From contig JADFGE010000065.1 of assembly GCA_022567855.1 (NCBI GenBank), positions 1 to 10,306 on the forward strand: DNA of 10,306 nucleotides. The letters run 5' to 3'. Both the position numbers and the translations under genes were made by a program. This document shows positions 1 to 8,190 of the stretch, piece after piece. How positions within the stretch are numbered: the stretch's first letter is position 1; the number at the start of each line of letters is the position of its first letter. The DNA comes from Planctomycetota bacterium (lineage in GTDB: Bacteria; Planctomycetota; Phycisphaerae; Phycisphaerales; SM1A02). Below the pieces are notes generated by a model that did not search any database, had not been told where the DNA came from, and was given only the letters and a program-made list of their open reading frames with translations.

Positions 1-399
1 CTTGCGCTCCCAATACGACGCTGCGGCGAAGCTGCGACTTTCGTTCATCGCATTCTGGTAGTGCTGCTCGGTCAGGTTCATTCGCAGGTAGCAGATCACC
101 ACCTGATCGATGAGAAGGCGCTCTGTTTGTGACGCCTTCGCTCCGCCTAGAGATTTGCGGAGCCGCTCTAACCTCACGTGCATGAGCGCCCGGTTCGCTT
201 CGGAGGTCTGCGCCTGGCGAATCACTACCTCGATCGCCGCTCCCGCTATATCGCCCGTGAAACCGAGTGCGCCCGGATGCTCTTGGAGCAGAGCGAGAAG
301 ACGCCGGCCGTCCTCCGGCGTTGCGTCCTCTGAGTCGGCCTTCGTGAACGCCTCAGCCACGGCAATCTCAGCCTTCGTTAGTGCTTTCTCGTCTTCCAT
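1..399 (-). CDS. Hypothetical mobile-element protein, C-terminus beyond the window
   Basis: The minus strand is open for 133 codons from an ATG at 399-397 to the left edge with no stop, so the 3' part is missing. A GGAGG-type ribosome binding site lies about 9 bases before the ATG, which supports this start. The protein begins MEDEKALTKAEIAVAEAF. It is mostly helical and charged, with no signal peptide or membrane segment. The stretch near residues 94-133 (LLIDQVVICYLR, then SYWERK) resembles a family I remember beside MGWERRG-type proteins in planctomycete elements; its function is unknown. Its start overlaps the end of the upstream gene by 32 bases, so the two are probably translated from one message. 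I cannot name a reaction or partner. Sure that it codes; unsure of its role. Confidence 0.7.
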   Translation of the reverse strand, partial: MEDEKALTKAEIAVAEAFTKADSEDATPEDGRRLLALLQEHPGALGFTGDIAGAAIEVVIRQAQTSEANRALMHVRLERLRKSLGGAKASQTERLLIDQVVICYLRMNLTEQHYQNAMNESRSFAAASYWERK

Positions 400-697
400 G
401 ACGTTGTTTCCTCCATTGTCCCTTGTGTCGGTGGTATCCCGCCTGTTCGAGCATGGCCGCGGTCAACGAGCGTAGGGTGTCGTCGATCTGAGCCAGCTCA
501 TGGTCGATCTGGTCCGCCTCTTCCCGTCGTTGCCGTTCCGCGTCCTGCTGGTCCTGCCGTTCCGCTCGCTGCTCCTCGTCCAGCCGGGCAGTGAGGATCG
601 CGAACTCCCCGGACCCTACGTATTCCGAGACGACGCGCCTGCCTCGGCGGATCTTCCGGTAGTAGTACTGACTGCTTCCCCGGCGCTCCCAGCCCAT
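368..697 (-). CDS. Small MGWERRG-type hypothetical protein of an integrative element
   Basis: A 109-residue protein that starts MGWERRGSSQYYYRK. The frame stays open upstream to 790, but the ATG at 697-695 is preferred: GGGGAGG sits about 10 bases before it, and family members I recall start at this MGWERRG. Residues 1-35 form a basic, aromatic head with RVVSEYVGSGEFA. Residues 40-85 are a highly charged Glu/Gln/Arg/Asp-rich helix, probably a coiled coil, and the tail is basic. Proteins of this shape recur on planctomycete and other bacterial mobile elements and have no established function. The upstream integrase-like tail stops only 4 bases before this ATG and the downstream gene overlaps by 32 bases, so this looks like one transcriptional unit of the element. 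Confidence 0.75.
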   Translation of the reverse strand: MGWERRGSSQYYYRKIRRGRRVVSEYVGSGEFAILTARLDEEQRAERQDQQDAERQRREEADQIDHELAQIDDTLRSLTAAMLEQAGYHRHKGQWRKQRHGRRESTNEG

Positions 698-701
698 TGT
701 G

Positions 702-926
702 CTACGCCTCCCCTCGATCCCCGCTTGCGGCCGTGACCATGGCCATGATGCCCGTCTTGAGAGCATCCGGCAGCGCCGGCCAGGCATCAATCAGTCGTTG
801 CAAATCGGGCTCGAATTGGCTTTCTGGTGCGCGCTGTGCGCCGGATTCTGCGCCGCTTCGTTCTGAATCGCTGGTTTTTCCCGGGTTCTGCGCACTTGCA
901 CGGGGGTTCGATTCCCCCCGGCTCCA
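702..926 (-). pseudogene. Severed C-terminal tail of a probable integrase reading through an attachment site
   Basis: A minus-strand frame is open from a TGA at 971-969 down to the TAG at 704-702. It has no early start codon; the only in-frame ATGs (residues 61 and 63 counted from 926) are close to the end. Read from 926 it gives WSRGESNPR, which is the antisense of the tRNA-type T arm, then a polar linker, then a helical end (EPDLQRLIDAWPALPDALKT, then a short MAMV-containing tail). I recall similar endings on planctomycete tyrosine recombinases, without a search. The stop lies 4 bases before the ATG of the next gene, as expected for a real upstream gene of the same operon. The inference is that this tail belongs to the element's integrase, whose body lies at the other end and is rejoined in the circular form. 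Alternatively it is a chance open frame. Confidence 0.5.
902..926 (+). other. 3' end of a tRNA or tmRNA gene: probable attachment site (right end of an integrated element)
   Basis: The stretch holds a perfect T arm: GGGGG at 902-906, loop TTCGATT at 907-913, CCCCC at 914-918. It is followed by a seven-base acceptor strand CGGCTCC and a discriminator A at 926. No matching GGAGCCG or GGGGCCG 5' acceptor strand, D arm or anticodon arm lies upstream, where other coding sequence sits instead, so this is a fragment and not a working gene. Such duplicated 3' ends mark the distal border of elements that integrate into tRNA or tmRNA genes. The CGGCTCCA ending suits tmRNA (ssrA) best; tRNA-Tyr is also possible. 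The element would extend to the left, with the intact RNA gene at its far end in the same orientation. Confidence 0.65.
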
Positions 927-982
927 TTTCTCTTGAAGAAGAAGGCATCGAGGGAGAACAAGAAGGCATCAAGACGTGCTAG

Positions 983-1002
983 CCGCGGATGCATATCCGC
1001 GG
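983..1002. repeat. Perfect inverted repeat (8-bp stem, 4-base loop)
   Basis: CCGCGGAT at 983-990 and ATCCGCGG at 995-1002 are exact reverse complements around GCAT. The flanking bases AG and GGCT can extend the pairing past one bulged G. No T run follows, so it is not a classic intrinsic terminator. Hairpins of similar wording are, from memory, scattered between planctomycete genes. It lies inside the zone of short GGCATCGA repeats. Confidence 0.55.
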
Positions 1003-1041
1003 GCTGTTGCACCGAATGCGACAGGCTGGGTTTTAGAAGAA

Positions 1042-1089
1042 GGCATCGAGGCATCGAGGCATCAAGGAATCACGGCATCATGGCATCGA
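1042..1089. repeat. Tandem array of six 8-bp units (consensus GGCATCGA)
   Basis: Six adjacent units with no spacers: GGCATCGA (1042), GGCATCGA (1050), GGCATCAA (1058), GGAATCAC (1066), GGCATCAT (1074), GGCATCGA (1082). Two further single units lie nearby at 944-951 (GGCATCGA) and 965-972 (GGCATCAA). The changes fall mainly in the last two bases of the unit. Comparable short repeats are, as I recall, common between genes in planctomycetes. Their role is unknown; slippage-generated repeats or a protein-binding array are both possible. Confidence 0.75.
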
Positions 1090-1423
1090 CGGTGGAGTAA
1101 CGCCGCGCCCGTAGTGAGATTCGAGGATTCTGCTCGCCGTCGCGGGGCTGCCCTCCGCTCGCCGGCGGGTTGCTCTCGGGGGAGCTTTCTCGACCGTCCC
1201 GGCGTTGTGGCGGTCGTGTCGTTCTTAGGCGGGGCTCTTAGGGGGCCAGCCGACCGAATGGCTCAAAACCCCGTCATCACGCGGCTTTACGGCCGCCCGA
1301 CGAGACGCATTCTTGCCATTGCCGCTCCCATATTCCCCTTTTGGGTGTGCGGAGCGGCGGCCCGATCGGTAAGCTGGTGGGGCGTCGCAGCGAAGCGGCG
1401 GACCATTTGGTGGAGGCGATCGA

Positions 1424-4072
<2,649 letters not shown>

Positions 4073-4586
4073 GATCGCCGCTGACCCTCGTGTTGACGCG
4101 ACGCAGGATGATTACCAGGCGCAGTTCGACCTGCTGATTCGAATCCGCGACGCCGTCTCCGAAGCGCACAGGGCGGTCAATCAGATTCGTAACGTTCGCA
4201 AACAGATCAAGACTATGACGGCCAAAGCGAAAGAGATCGACGGCATGGACTCGATCCTCGAAGCGGGCAAGACGCTGAACAAGCAACTGACGGCCGTCGA
4301 GATAGAGCTGATCCAAACGAAGTCAAAGAGCAGGCAGGACCCGCTGAACTTCCCGATCAGATTGAACAACAAGATCGCGGCCCTGGCCGGCGTCGTTTCC
4401 CGCAGCAACGGTCGGCCGACCACGCAGAGCTACGACGTTTTTGACGATCTGTACGGACAGATTGAGGCTCAACTGGCCACGCTCACGGAGATCATGGAAA
4501 CCGACGTGCCCGCGTTCAATCAGCTTGTGCGCGATCAGGACATCCCTGCGGTCTGGGTGGAGCAAGACAAAGCGGACGATGATTGA

Positions 4587-4609
4587 TTCGCGCGATCGGC
4601 GTGCGCGAA
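4587..4609 (+). terminator. Stem-loop right after the Asp-box gene, possible terminator
   Basis: TTCGCGC at 4587-4593 pairs exactly with GCGCGAA at 4603-4609 around a 9-base loop. It begins on the base after the stop codon at 4584-4586. No T run follows, so it may mark or protect a transcript end and need not be a standard intrinsic terminator. Confidence 0.3.
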
Positions 4610-4989
4610 CCGCACCCGTGCTGCCAAATCCATGCAAGATGGCATGATCGAGCAGAAAAGGTGTTAGGCCATAAAGGTGTCAGGATGATTGGCTCGAGTT
4701 CTTGCGCGGTCGGCCGCTTGTCCATTGGTGCCCTTCAATCCCGTTCGGAAGCGTGGGGTTCGAGGTTTGGATCCTGGCCTGCAACTGATACATCGCCCGC
4801 CATGGTATAGGAATGTGCTTCTCGGAAAACCGATCGGAGTGATAATCATGAACATTTGCCGAGGATTATCGATTCCGCTCCCCATTACCCTCGGCTCGTG
4901 TGGTGCCTTACTTGTTGAACTGGGAAATTGCGCGGCAAAATGTGCAAAAAACGCATGCCGCACGCGTTTCTGAATTGGTGGCTACGGAT
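4610..4989. other. Intergenic stretch, probable remnant DNA
   Basis: About 380 bases with no well-supported gene. It holds the direct-repeat pair at 4657-4684. A 41-codon frame at 4848-4973 (ATG with GGAG 8 bases upstream; the product has four Cys in its last 24 residues) could be a small gene but has no family support. TATAGG at 4806-4811 resembles a -10 box but lacks a good -35. The stretch from about 4800 looks less GC-rich than the coding sequence around it. Confidence 0.45.
4657..4684. repeat. Pair of 12-bp direct repeats (AAAGGTGTYAGG)
   Basis: AAAGGTGTTAGG (4657-4668) and AAAGGTGTCAGG (4673-4684) differ at one base and are spaced 16 bases start to start. The AAAGGTGTCAGG wording is one I remember from intergenic sequence near REP-associated tyrosine transposase genes. 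No transposase gene is visible here, so this may be a solitary trace of such an element. Confidence 0.5.
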
Positions 4990-5424
4990 ATGATAGATAT
5001 CATGGATCTTATCGGGATTGGCTTTGCTATCTTCCTGGTAGTACATATCGTGATCTTCGTCCTCCGGAACTATGGCAGAATCCGTCGCAAGCAAGAACGA
5101 TTTGCTGGCCGTCCAGTGCTTCCTTGTGACCGCATCTACCAAACATATTTTCCAGAATCGGGACTTGATCAGATAGACGTGCAACACTCGTGGCAGGAGC
5201 TGGCGAAGACTCTGAAGCTTGACCCTCAGAGATTACGACCAACTGATCGATTCGATCGCGAGCTTGCGCCTGTTGTTGGCACGACGAAGCTGGACGAACT
5301 TCATGTCCTGGAAGCTGTACTCGCGCTCCGTGTCCGAACCCGCGGCCTCCAGGCCGTTGATCTGGAGACCCTCGAGACGCTTGAAGACTATATACGAGCC
5401 ACGAGCCGAAGATTCGGGGCGTGA
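4990..5424 (+). CDS. Small membrane-anchored protein with an acyl-carrier-like helical domain
   Basis: A 144-residue protein from the ATG at 4990, which has GGTGG 8 bases upstream. The frame is open back to a GTG at 4900, but those 30 residues add nothing recognisable. Residues 6-25 (start MDLIGIGFAIFLVVHIVIF) form one membrane helix, followed by a basic stop-transfer stretch (RNYGRIRRKQER), so the rest should be cytoplasmic. Residues 65-142 have the helix-loop-helix pattern of acyl carrier-like proteins: HSWQELAKTLKL, the loop RLRPTDRFDREL, then DELHVLEAVLAL and ETLEDYIRATSR. The usual Asp-Ser-Leu phosphopantetheine site reads Asp-Glu-Leu (102-104), so it probably carries no prosthetic group. 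Its stop overlaps the start of an RHS remnant by 4 bases, and an immunity or accessory role is possible but unproven. The family is not firmly recognised. Confidence 0.6.
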   Translation: MIDIMDLIGIGFAIFLVVHIVIFVLRNYGRIRRKQERFAGRPVLPCDRIYQTYFPESGLDQIDVQHSWQELAKTLKLDPQRLRPTDRFDRELAPVVGTTKLDELHVLEAVLALRVRTRGLQAVDLETLETLEDYIRATSRRFGA

Positions 5425-5678
5425 TGCTGCGCGACGAGGACGCCAATCCCGATGGAGTCGGGACCTGGAGCGCGGCCAGTGACGGCACGCTAGAAGAGCG
5501 CTTGTACTATTGCCAGAACTGGCGCGGGGATGTTGTGGCGCTAATCGATGACACCGCCGATCAGGTTGAACAAGCTCGGTACTCTGCCTATGGCGTCTCG
5601 TTCGGCCTGCCGGCCGAAATCGCGGATATGGCGGCGGTGGTCTGCGCACCAGCCCCTTGCATCGCGCGTTTCCGGTGA
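5421..5678 (+). pseudogene. Remnant of an RHS-repeat core domain
   Basis: The frame reads MLRDEDANPDG, then EERLYYCQNWRGDVVALI, then a YD-like stretch ending YSAYGVSFGLPA by about 5620. This matches the wording of RHS-repeat core domains in planctomycetes as I remember them. Full RHS proteins run to well over a thousand residues; here only about 65 resemble the family. In-frame stops lie upstream near 5360 and 5382, and the sequence after FGLPA departs from the usual continuation. It is therefore a broken fragment of a surface or polymorphic-toxin-type protein gene. The GTG at 5421 overlaps the previous stop, but expression as a real small protein is doubtful. Confidence 0.7.
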
Positions 5679-5997
5679 CGGTTAGACATAGTACCCACGG
5701 GTGGGCCACATCGGCATCATCGCTCTAGGGGGCCGTCTCCTGACGGGGGCGCCTCCGATCGCTTGAATCCCGTTTGTGGCGAAGCGTCAATCGACCATCG
5801 AGCCGGGCCCCTATCAGCCGATGCCGTCCATCTTCCAGGAGCACAAGCTGTGCAGTGGGATCGAGTATTCGGACCTTGCACGGATCAGTATTCGCAAGGG
5901 ATCGAAGGGGTTTCTCGTCTGTTCAGGTCCGATTCTATATAGCCGATACGAGCCTCATACTGGAGCCGATTCTCTTCGGCGACGGAGACGTTGTTGT
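5679..5997. other. Intergenic region upstream of the kinase operon
   Basis: About 320 bases. The kinase frame is open upstream to a GTG at 5776, but that stretch encodes no recognisable or hydrophobic sequence and ends in an Arg run, so I treat it as noncoding. TATATA at 5936-5941 is a candidate -10 box with only a weak -35 (TTTCTC, about 5911-5916), placed suitably for the operon promoter. A 5-bp stem (CCGTC 5733-5737, GACGG 5742-5746) is too weak to call. Confidence 0.4.
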
Positions 5998-7848
5998 ATG
6001 ACGCCATCAGGGAGGCCAAAGAAGGCTTGGTGGCCGAGCAGCATGTTGCTGCGCGGTGAGTCGGTTGTTGCATCCACCGGCCTGGTCCTGGCCGCCATTC
6101 TGTTGGCGGTCATGGGCGGCACCGCCTATTGGACCTTCCGTGTTCATCGAAACGCGATGGAGGCCGCGCGTGCTGACGAGATTCACTCGTTGGGCACGAT
6201 CCTGACCGAGACCGCAACCAGTCTCCTGTCCTCGAACGAACTGTCGGTCACGCGCCGACTGCTGGCTGATGCAGCCCGCACCTTCGATCTCGATCGCTGC
6301 AGGATCATTCTTGGCGACGGGCAGGTTATCGCTGACGCCGAACCTTCCCGAATCACACTGACCGAACTGCCGGCGACATGGTCAGGCTCTGCGGTCGCAG
6401 AGTCGTCGGCCCAAACGCCCGACGGATTGCTCAGCCTGATCTACCCGTTGACGGTTCCCGGTCGCGGCCACGGGCAGCTTGATCTCACCGCGAGTGTAAG
6501 GAACGACATCTCCTACTTCTGGGAAGCTCAGACTGGCGTCGGCATCATCGGCGCTCTCGCGCTGGTAGCGCTTCTGCTGGTGTACCGGCGTATGCGTGCC
6601 CGGTTGGGCACGATGGGTCTGATACGAGAGGCATTGCTGGCGCACCAAGCCGGTGGAGCCGAAGCCGCCTCGCTGGTCATCCAAGGTACGCGCCGGGCTG
6701 AGGCCGAGGCCTGGAACAAACTTGTGACGGAGAAGGAGCACCTTCAAGAGCAAGTCATGAGCCGGCGCGTCGAGGGAATCCTGCATTCTCGAGTGCAGTC
6801 CGGCAGCGAGCTGGGCAACGCGTTGGAAGAGATGTGGTATGGGTTCGTCCTTGTGGACCGGAATCTCAACATCACGTACGCCAACGGGGCTGCGGCTGCA
6901 TTCCTGGACACGTCGCCAGATGAGATCCGTGGCGCTGGTTTCCGCGAGATCGCGCCGGACGAGCATGTGGTCGAATTGCTATCCGAGGTGGCTTCAGCGA
7001 CGGCGGGCAACCGTGTATCCGTAGAAGTGGATACGCGCGGCGACGGCGACGGCGGCGGCGCGGTCCTTCGCTTCACAATGCGTCCGCTGCGGCGTGAGGA
7101 TCCCAGCGCTGCCGTTATCGTCATCGAGGACGTAACCCAGCAGCGCGTGGCGGATGAATCTCGCAACACGTTCGTGACCCAAGTGGCACACGAGTTGCGT
7201 ACGCCGTTGACAAACATCCGTCTGTGTGCCGAAACTGCCATCGAGGAAGGGCATACAGATCCGGAAACTCGGGCTCAATGTCTCAACGTGATCAATCAGG
7301 AGACGAGACGACTGGAGCGCGTCGTCAATGACATGTTGTCTGTGGCGGAGATCGAGGCCGGAACTATCGAACTGCGAAAGGACGATGTGCGACTGGAGGC
7401 GTTGTTTGAGGAAATGCAAGCGGAGTGTTCCGCTCAGGCCAAGGAAAAGGGCACCGCGCTGGAGTTCAACCTGCCGCCGAAGCTCCCGGTCATCAAGGGA
7501 GATCGCGACAAGCTCACTTTGGCGCTGCACAACATCCTGAACAACGCGATCAAGTATACGCCTCAAGGCGGGCGCATCACCGTCAACGTCGATGTCGAGA
7601 ATGACGAGGTGACCGTCGACATCGTCGACAACGGCATCGGCATCAGCGAAGAAGACATGGTTCGCATATTCGCAAGATTCGGGCGCGCTAACGACCCACG
7701 CGTGGCAGAGATAACCGGTTCGGGGTTGGGGCTGTCGCTCGCACGGGAGATTGTTCGACTCCACGGGGGCGAAATACGCGTCGAGTCGCAGCTCGATAAG
7801 GGGAGCACGTTCAGCGTGCGGCTGCCCGTGCATGCAGAGGCGGCGTAG
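5998..7848 (+). CDS. Membrane sensor histidine kinase with PAS domain
   Basis: A 616-residue protein from the ATG at 5998 (GGAG about 11 bases upstream); this start places the first membrane helix near the N-terminus. In order: helix 1 at 23-44, an extracytoplasmic sensor region of about 135 residues with no family I recognise, helix 2 at 179-197, a HAMP-like/coiled linker to about 250, a PAS domain at about 271-386 (GFVLVDRNLNITYANGAA), an H-box with the phospho-acceptor in HELRTP (His398), an N-box HNILNNAIKY (511-520), a G1 box DNGIGI (544-549), an F-box (FARFG, from 559) and a G2 box GSGLGL (574-579). All catalytic boxes look intact, so it should autophosphorylate. No response regulator is in the window; the next gene, 6 bases on, is a STAS protein, and secretion genes follow. 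The signal and partner are unknown. Confidence 0.92.
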   Translation: MTPSGRPKKAWWPSSMLLRGESVVASTGLVLAAILLAVMGGTAYWTFRVHRNAMEAARADEIHSLGTILTETATSLLSSNELSVTRRLLADAARTFDLDRCRIILGDGQVIADAEPSRITLTELPATWSGSAVAESSAQTPDGLLSLIYPLTVPGRGHGQLDLTASVRNDISYFWEAQTGVGIIGALALVALLLVYRRMRARLGTMGLIREALLAHQAGGAEAASLVIQGTRRAEAEAWNKLVTEKEHLQEQVMSRRVEGILHSRVQSGSELGNALEEMWYGFVLVDRNLNITYANGAAAAFLDTSPDEIRGAGFREIAPDEHVVELLSEVASATAGNRVSVEVDTRGDGDGGGAVLRFTMRPLRREDPSAAVIVIEDVTQQRVADESRNTFVTQVAHELRTPLTNIRLCAETAIEEGHTDPETRAQCLNVINQETRRLERVVNDMLSVAEIEAGTIELRKDDVRLEALFEEMQAECSAQAKEKGTALEFNLPPKLPVIKGDRDKLTLALHNILNNAIKYTPQGGRITVNVDVENDEVTVDIVDNGIGISEEDMVRIFARFGRANDPRVAEITGSGLGLSLAREIVRLHGGEIRVESQLDKGSTFSVRLPVHAEAA

Positions 7849-7854
7849 ACGAGG

Positions 7855-8190
7855 ATGAAGATCGAGGAACTCAATTACGGTGCGGTCGCTGTCGTCAGGC
7901 CGATTGGCGCGTTGACTCAGGACGACGCCGAGCGCCTCAAGACCCAGATGCTCGAGGTGCGGGTCAAGAGTCTCGGCCGGCTGGTTCTCGACGCGTCCAA
8001 CGTCCCGTTCATAGACAGCAGAGGATTGGAAGTACTCGTCGAGGTTTCGCAACAGCTCACCCAGACCGGGCAAGTACTGAAGATCGCCGGTGTCAACGAC
8101 GTGCTTCGTGAAGTGTTCGAACTTACGGAACTGACCTGCGAATTTGAGCATTTCACAGATGTGAACTCCGCGGTGAGGAGCTTCCTGTGA
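7855..8190 (+). CDS. Single-domain STAS protein (anti-sigma factor antagonist-like)
   Basis: A 111-residue protein that is a STAS domain throughout, the length typical of SpoIIAA/RsbV-type antagonists. The motif VPFIDSRGLEVLV (about 50-62) carries the serine normally phosphorylated in this family (Ser55), so switching by phosphorylation is plausible. It starts 6 bases after the kinase stop, and its TGA overlaps the GTG of the ATPase gene by 4 bases (GTGA), which suggests translational coupling. No partner anti-sigma kinase of the RsbW type is visible. It may act on the adjacent machine, or through a partner encoded elsewhere. The STAS assignment is firm; the target is inferred. Confidence 0.92.
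   Translation: MKIEELNYGAVAVVRPIGALTQDDAERLKTQMLEVRVKSLGRLVLDASNVPFIDSRGLEVLVEVSQQLTQTGQVLKIAGVNDVLREVFELTELTCEFEHFTDVNSAVRSFL

Larger units (their letters stand above)
927..1423. other. Intergenic region without a supported gene
   Basis: About 500 bases between the element border and the secreted protein gene. The first 165 bases contain scattered and tandem GGCATCGA-type units and a perfect hairpin, listed separately. The rest (about 1090-1400) is GC-rich; frames open across it do not resemble protein families I know. I found no convincing -35/-10 pair for the gene at 1424, although its promoter is likely to lie here. Confidence 0.55.

Noticed and set aside
787..1054. Two minus-strand frames with GGIEPPC and GNRTPVQVR wording
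   Set aside because: That wording is the classic antisense translation of a tRNA-type T arm. A third frame (702-926) fits the gene context better, with its stop 4 bases from the next ATG.
944..1089. Octamer repeats considered as a CRISPR array
   Set aside because: The units are 8 bases and contiguous with no spacers; there are no cas genes.
5233..5709. A 158-codon minus-strand frame across the small membrane protein and RHS remnant
   Set aside because: The plus strand has the membrane helix, the ACP-like pattern and the RHS wording; the minus frame has none.
5776..5997. N-terminal extension of the histidine kinase from a GTG
   Set aside because: There are 74 residues without a domain, signal or ribosome binding site, ending in an Arg run. 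The ATG at 5998 gives a normal kinase with the membrane helix near the start.
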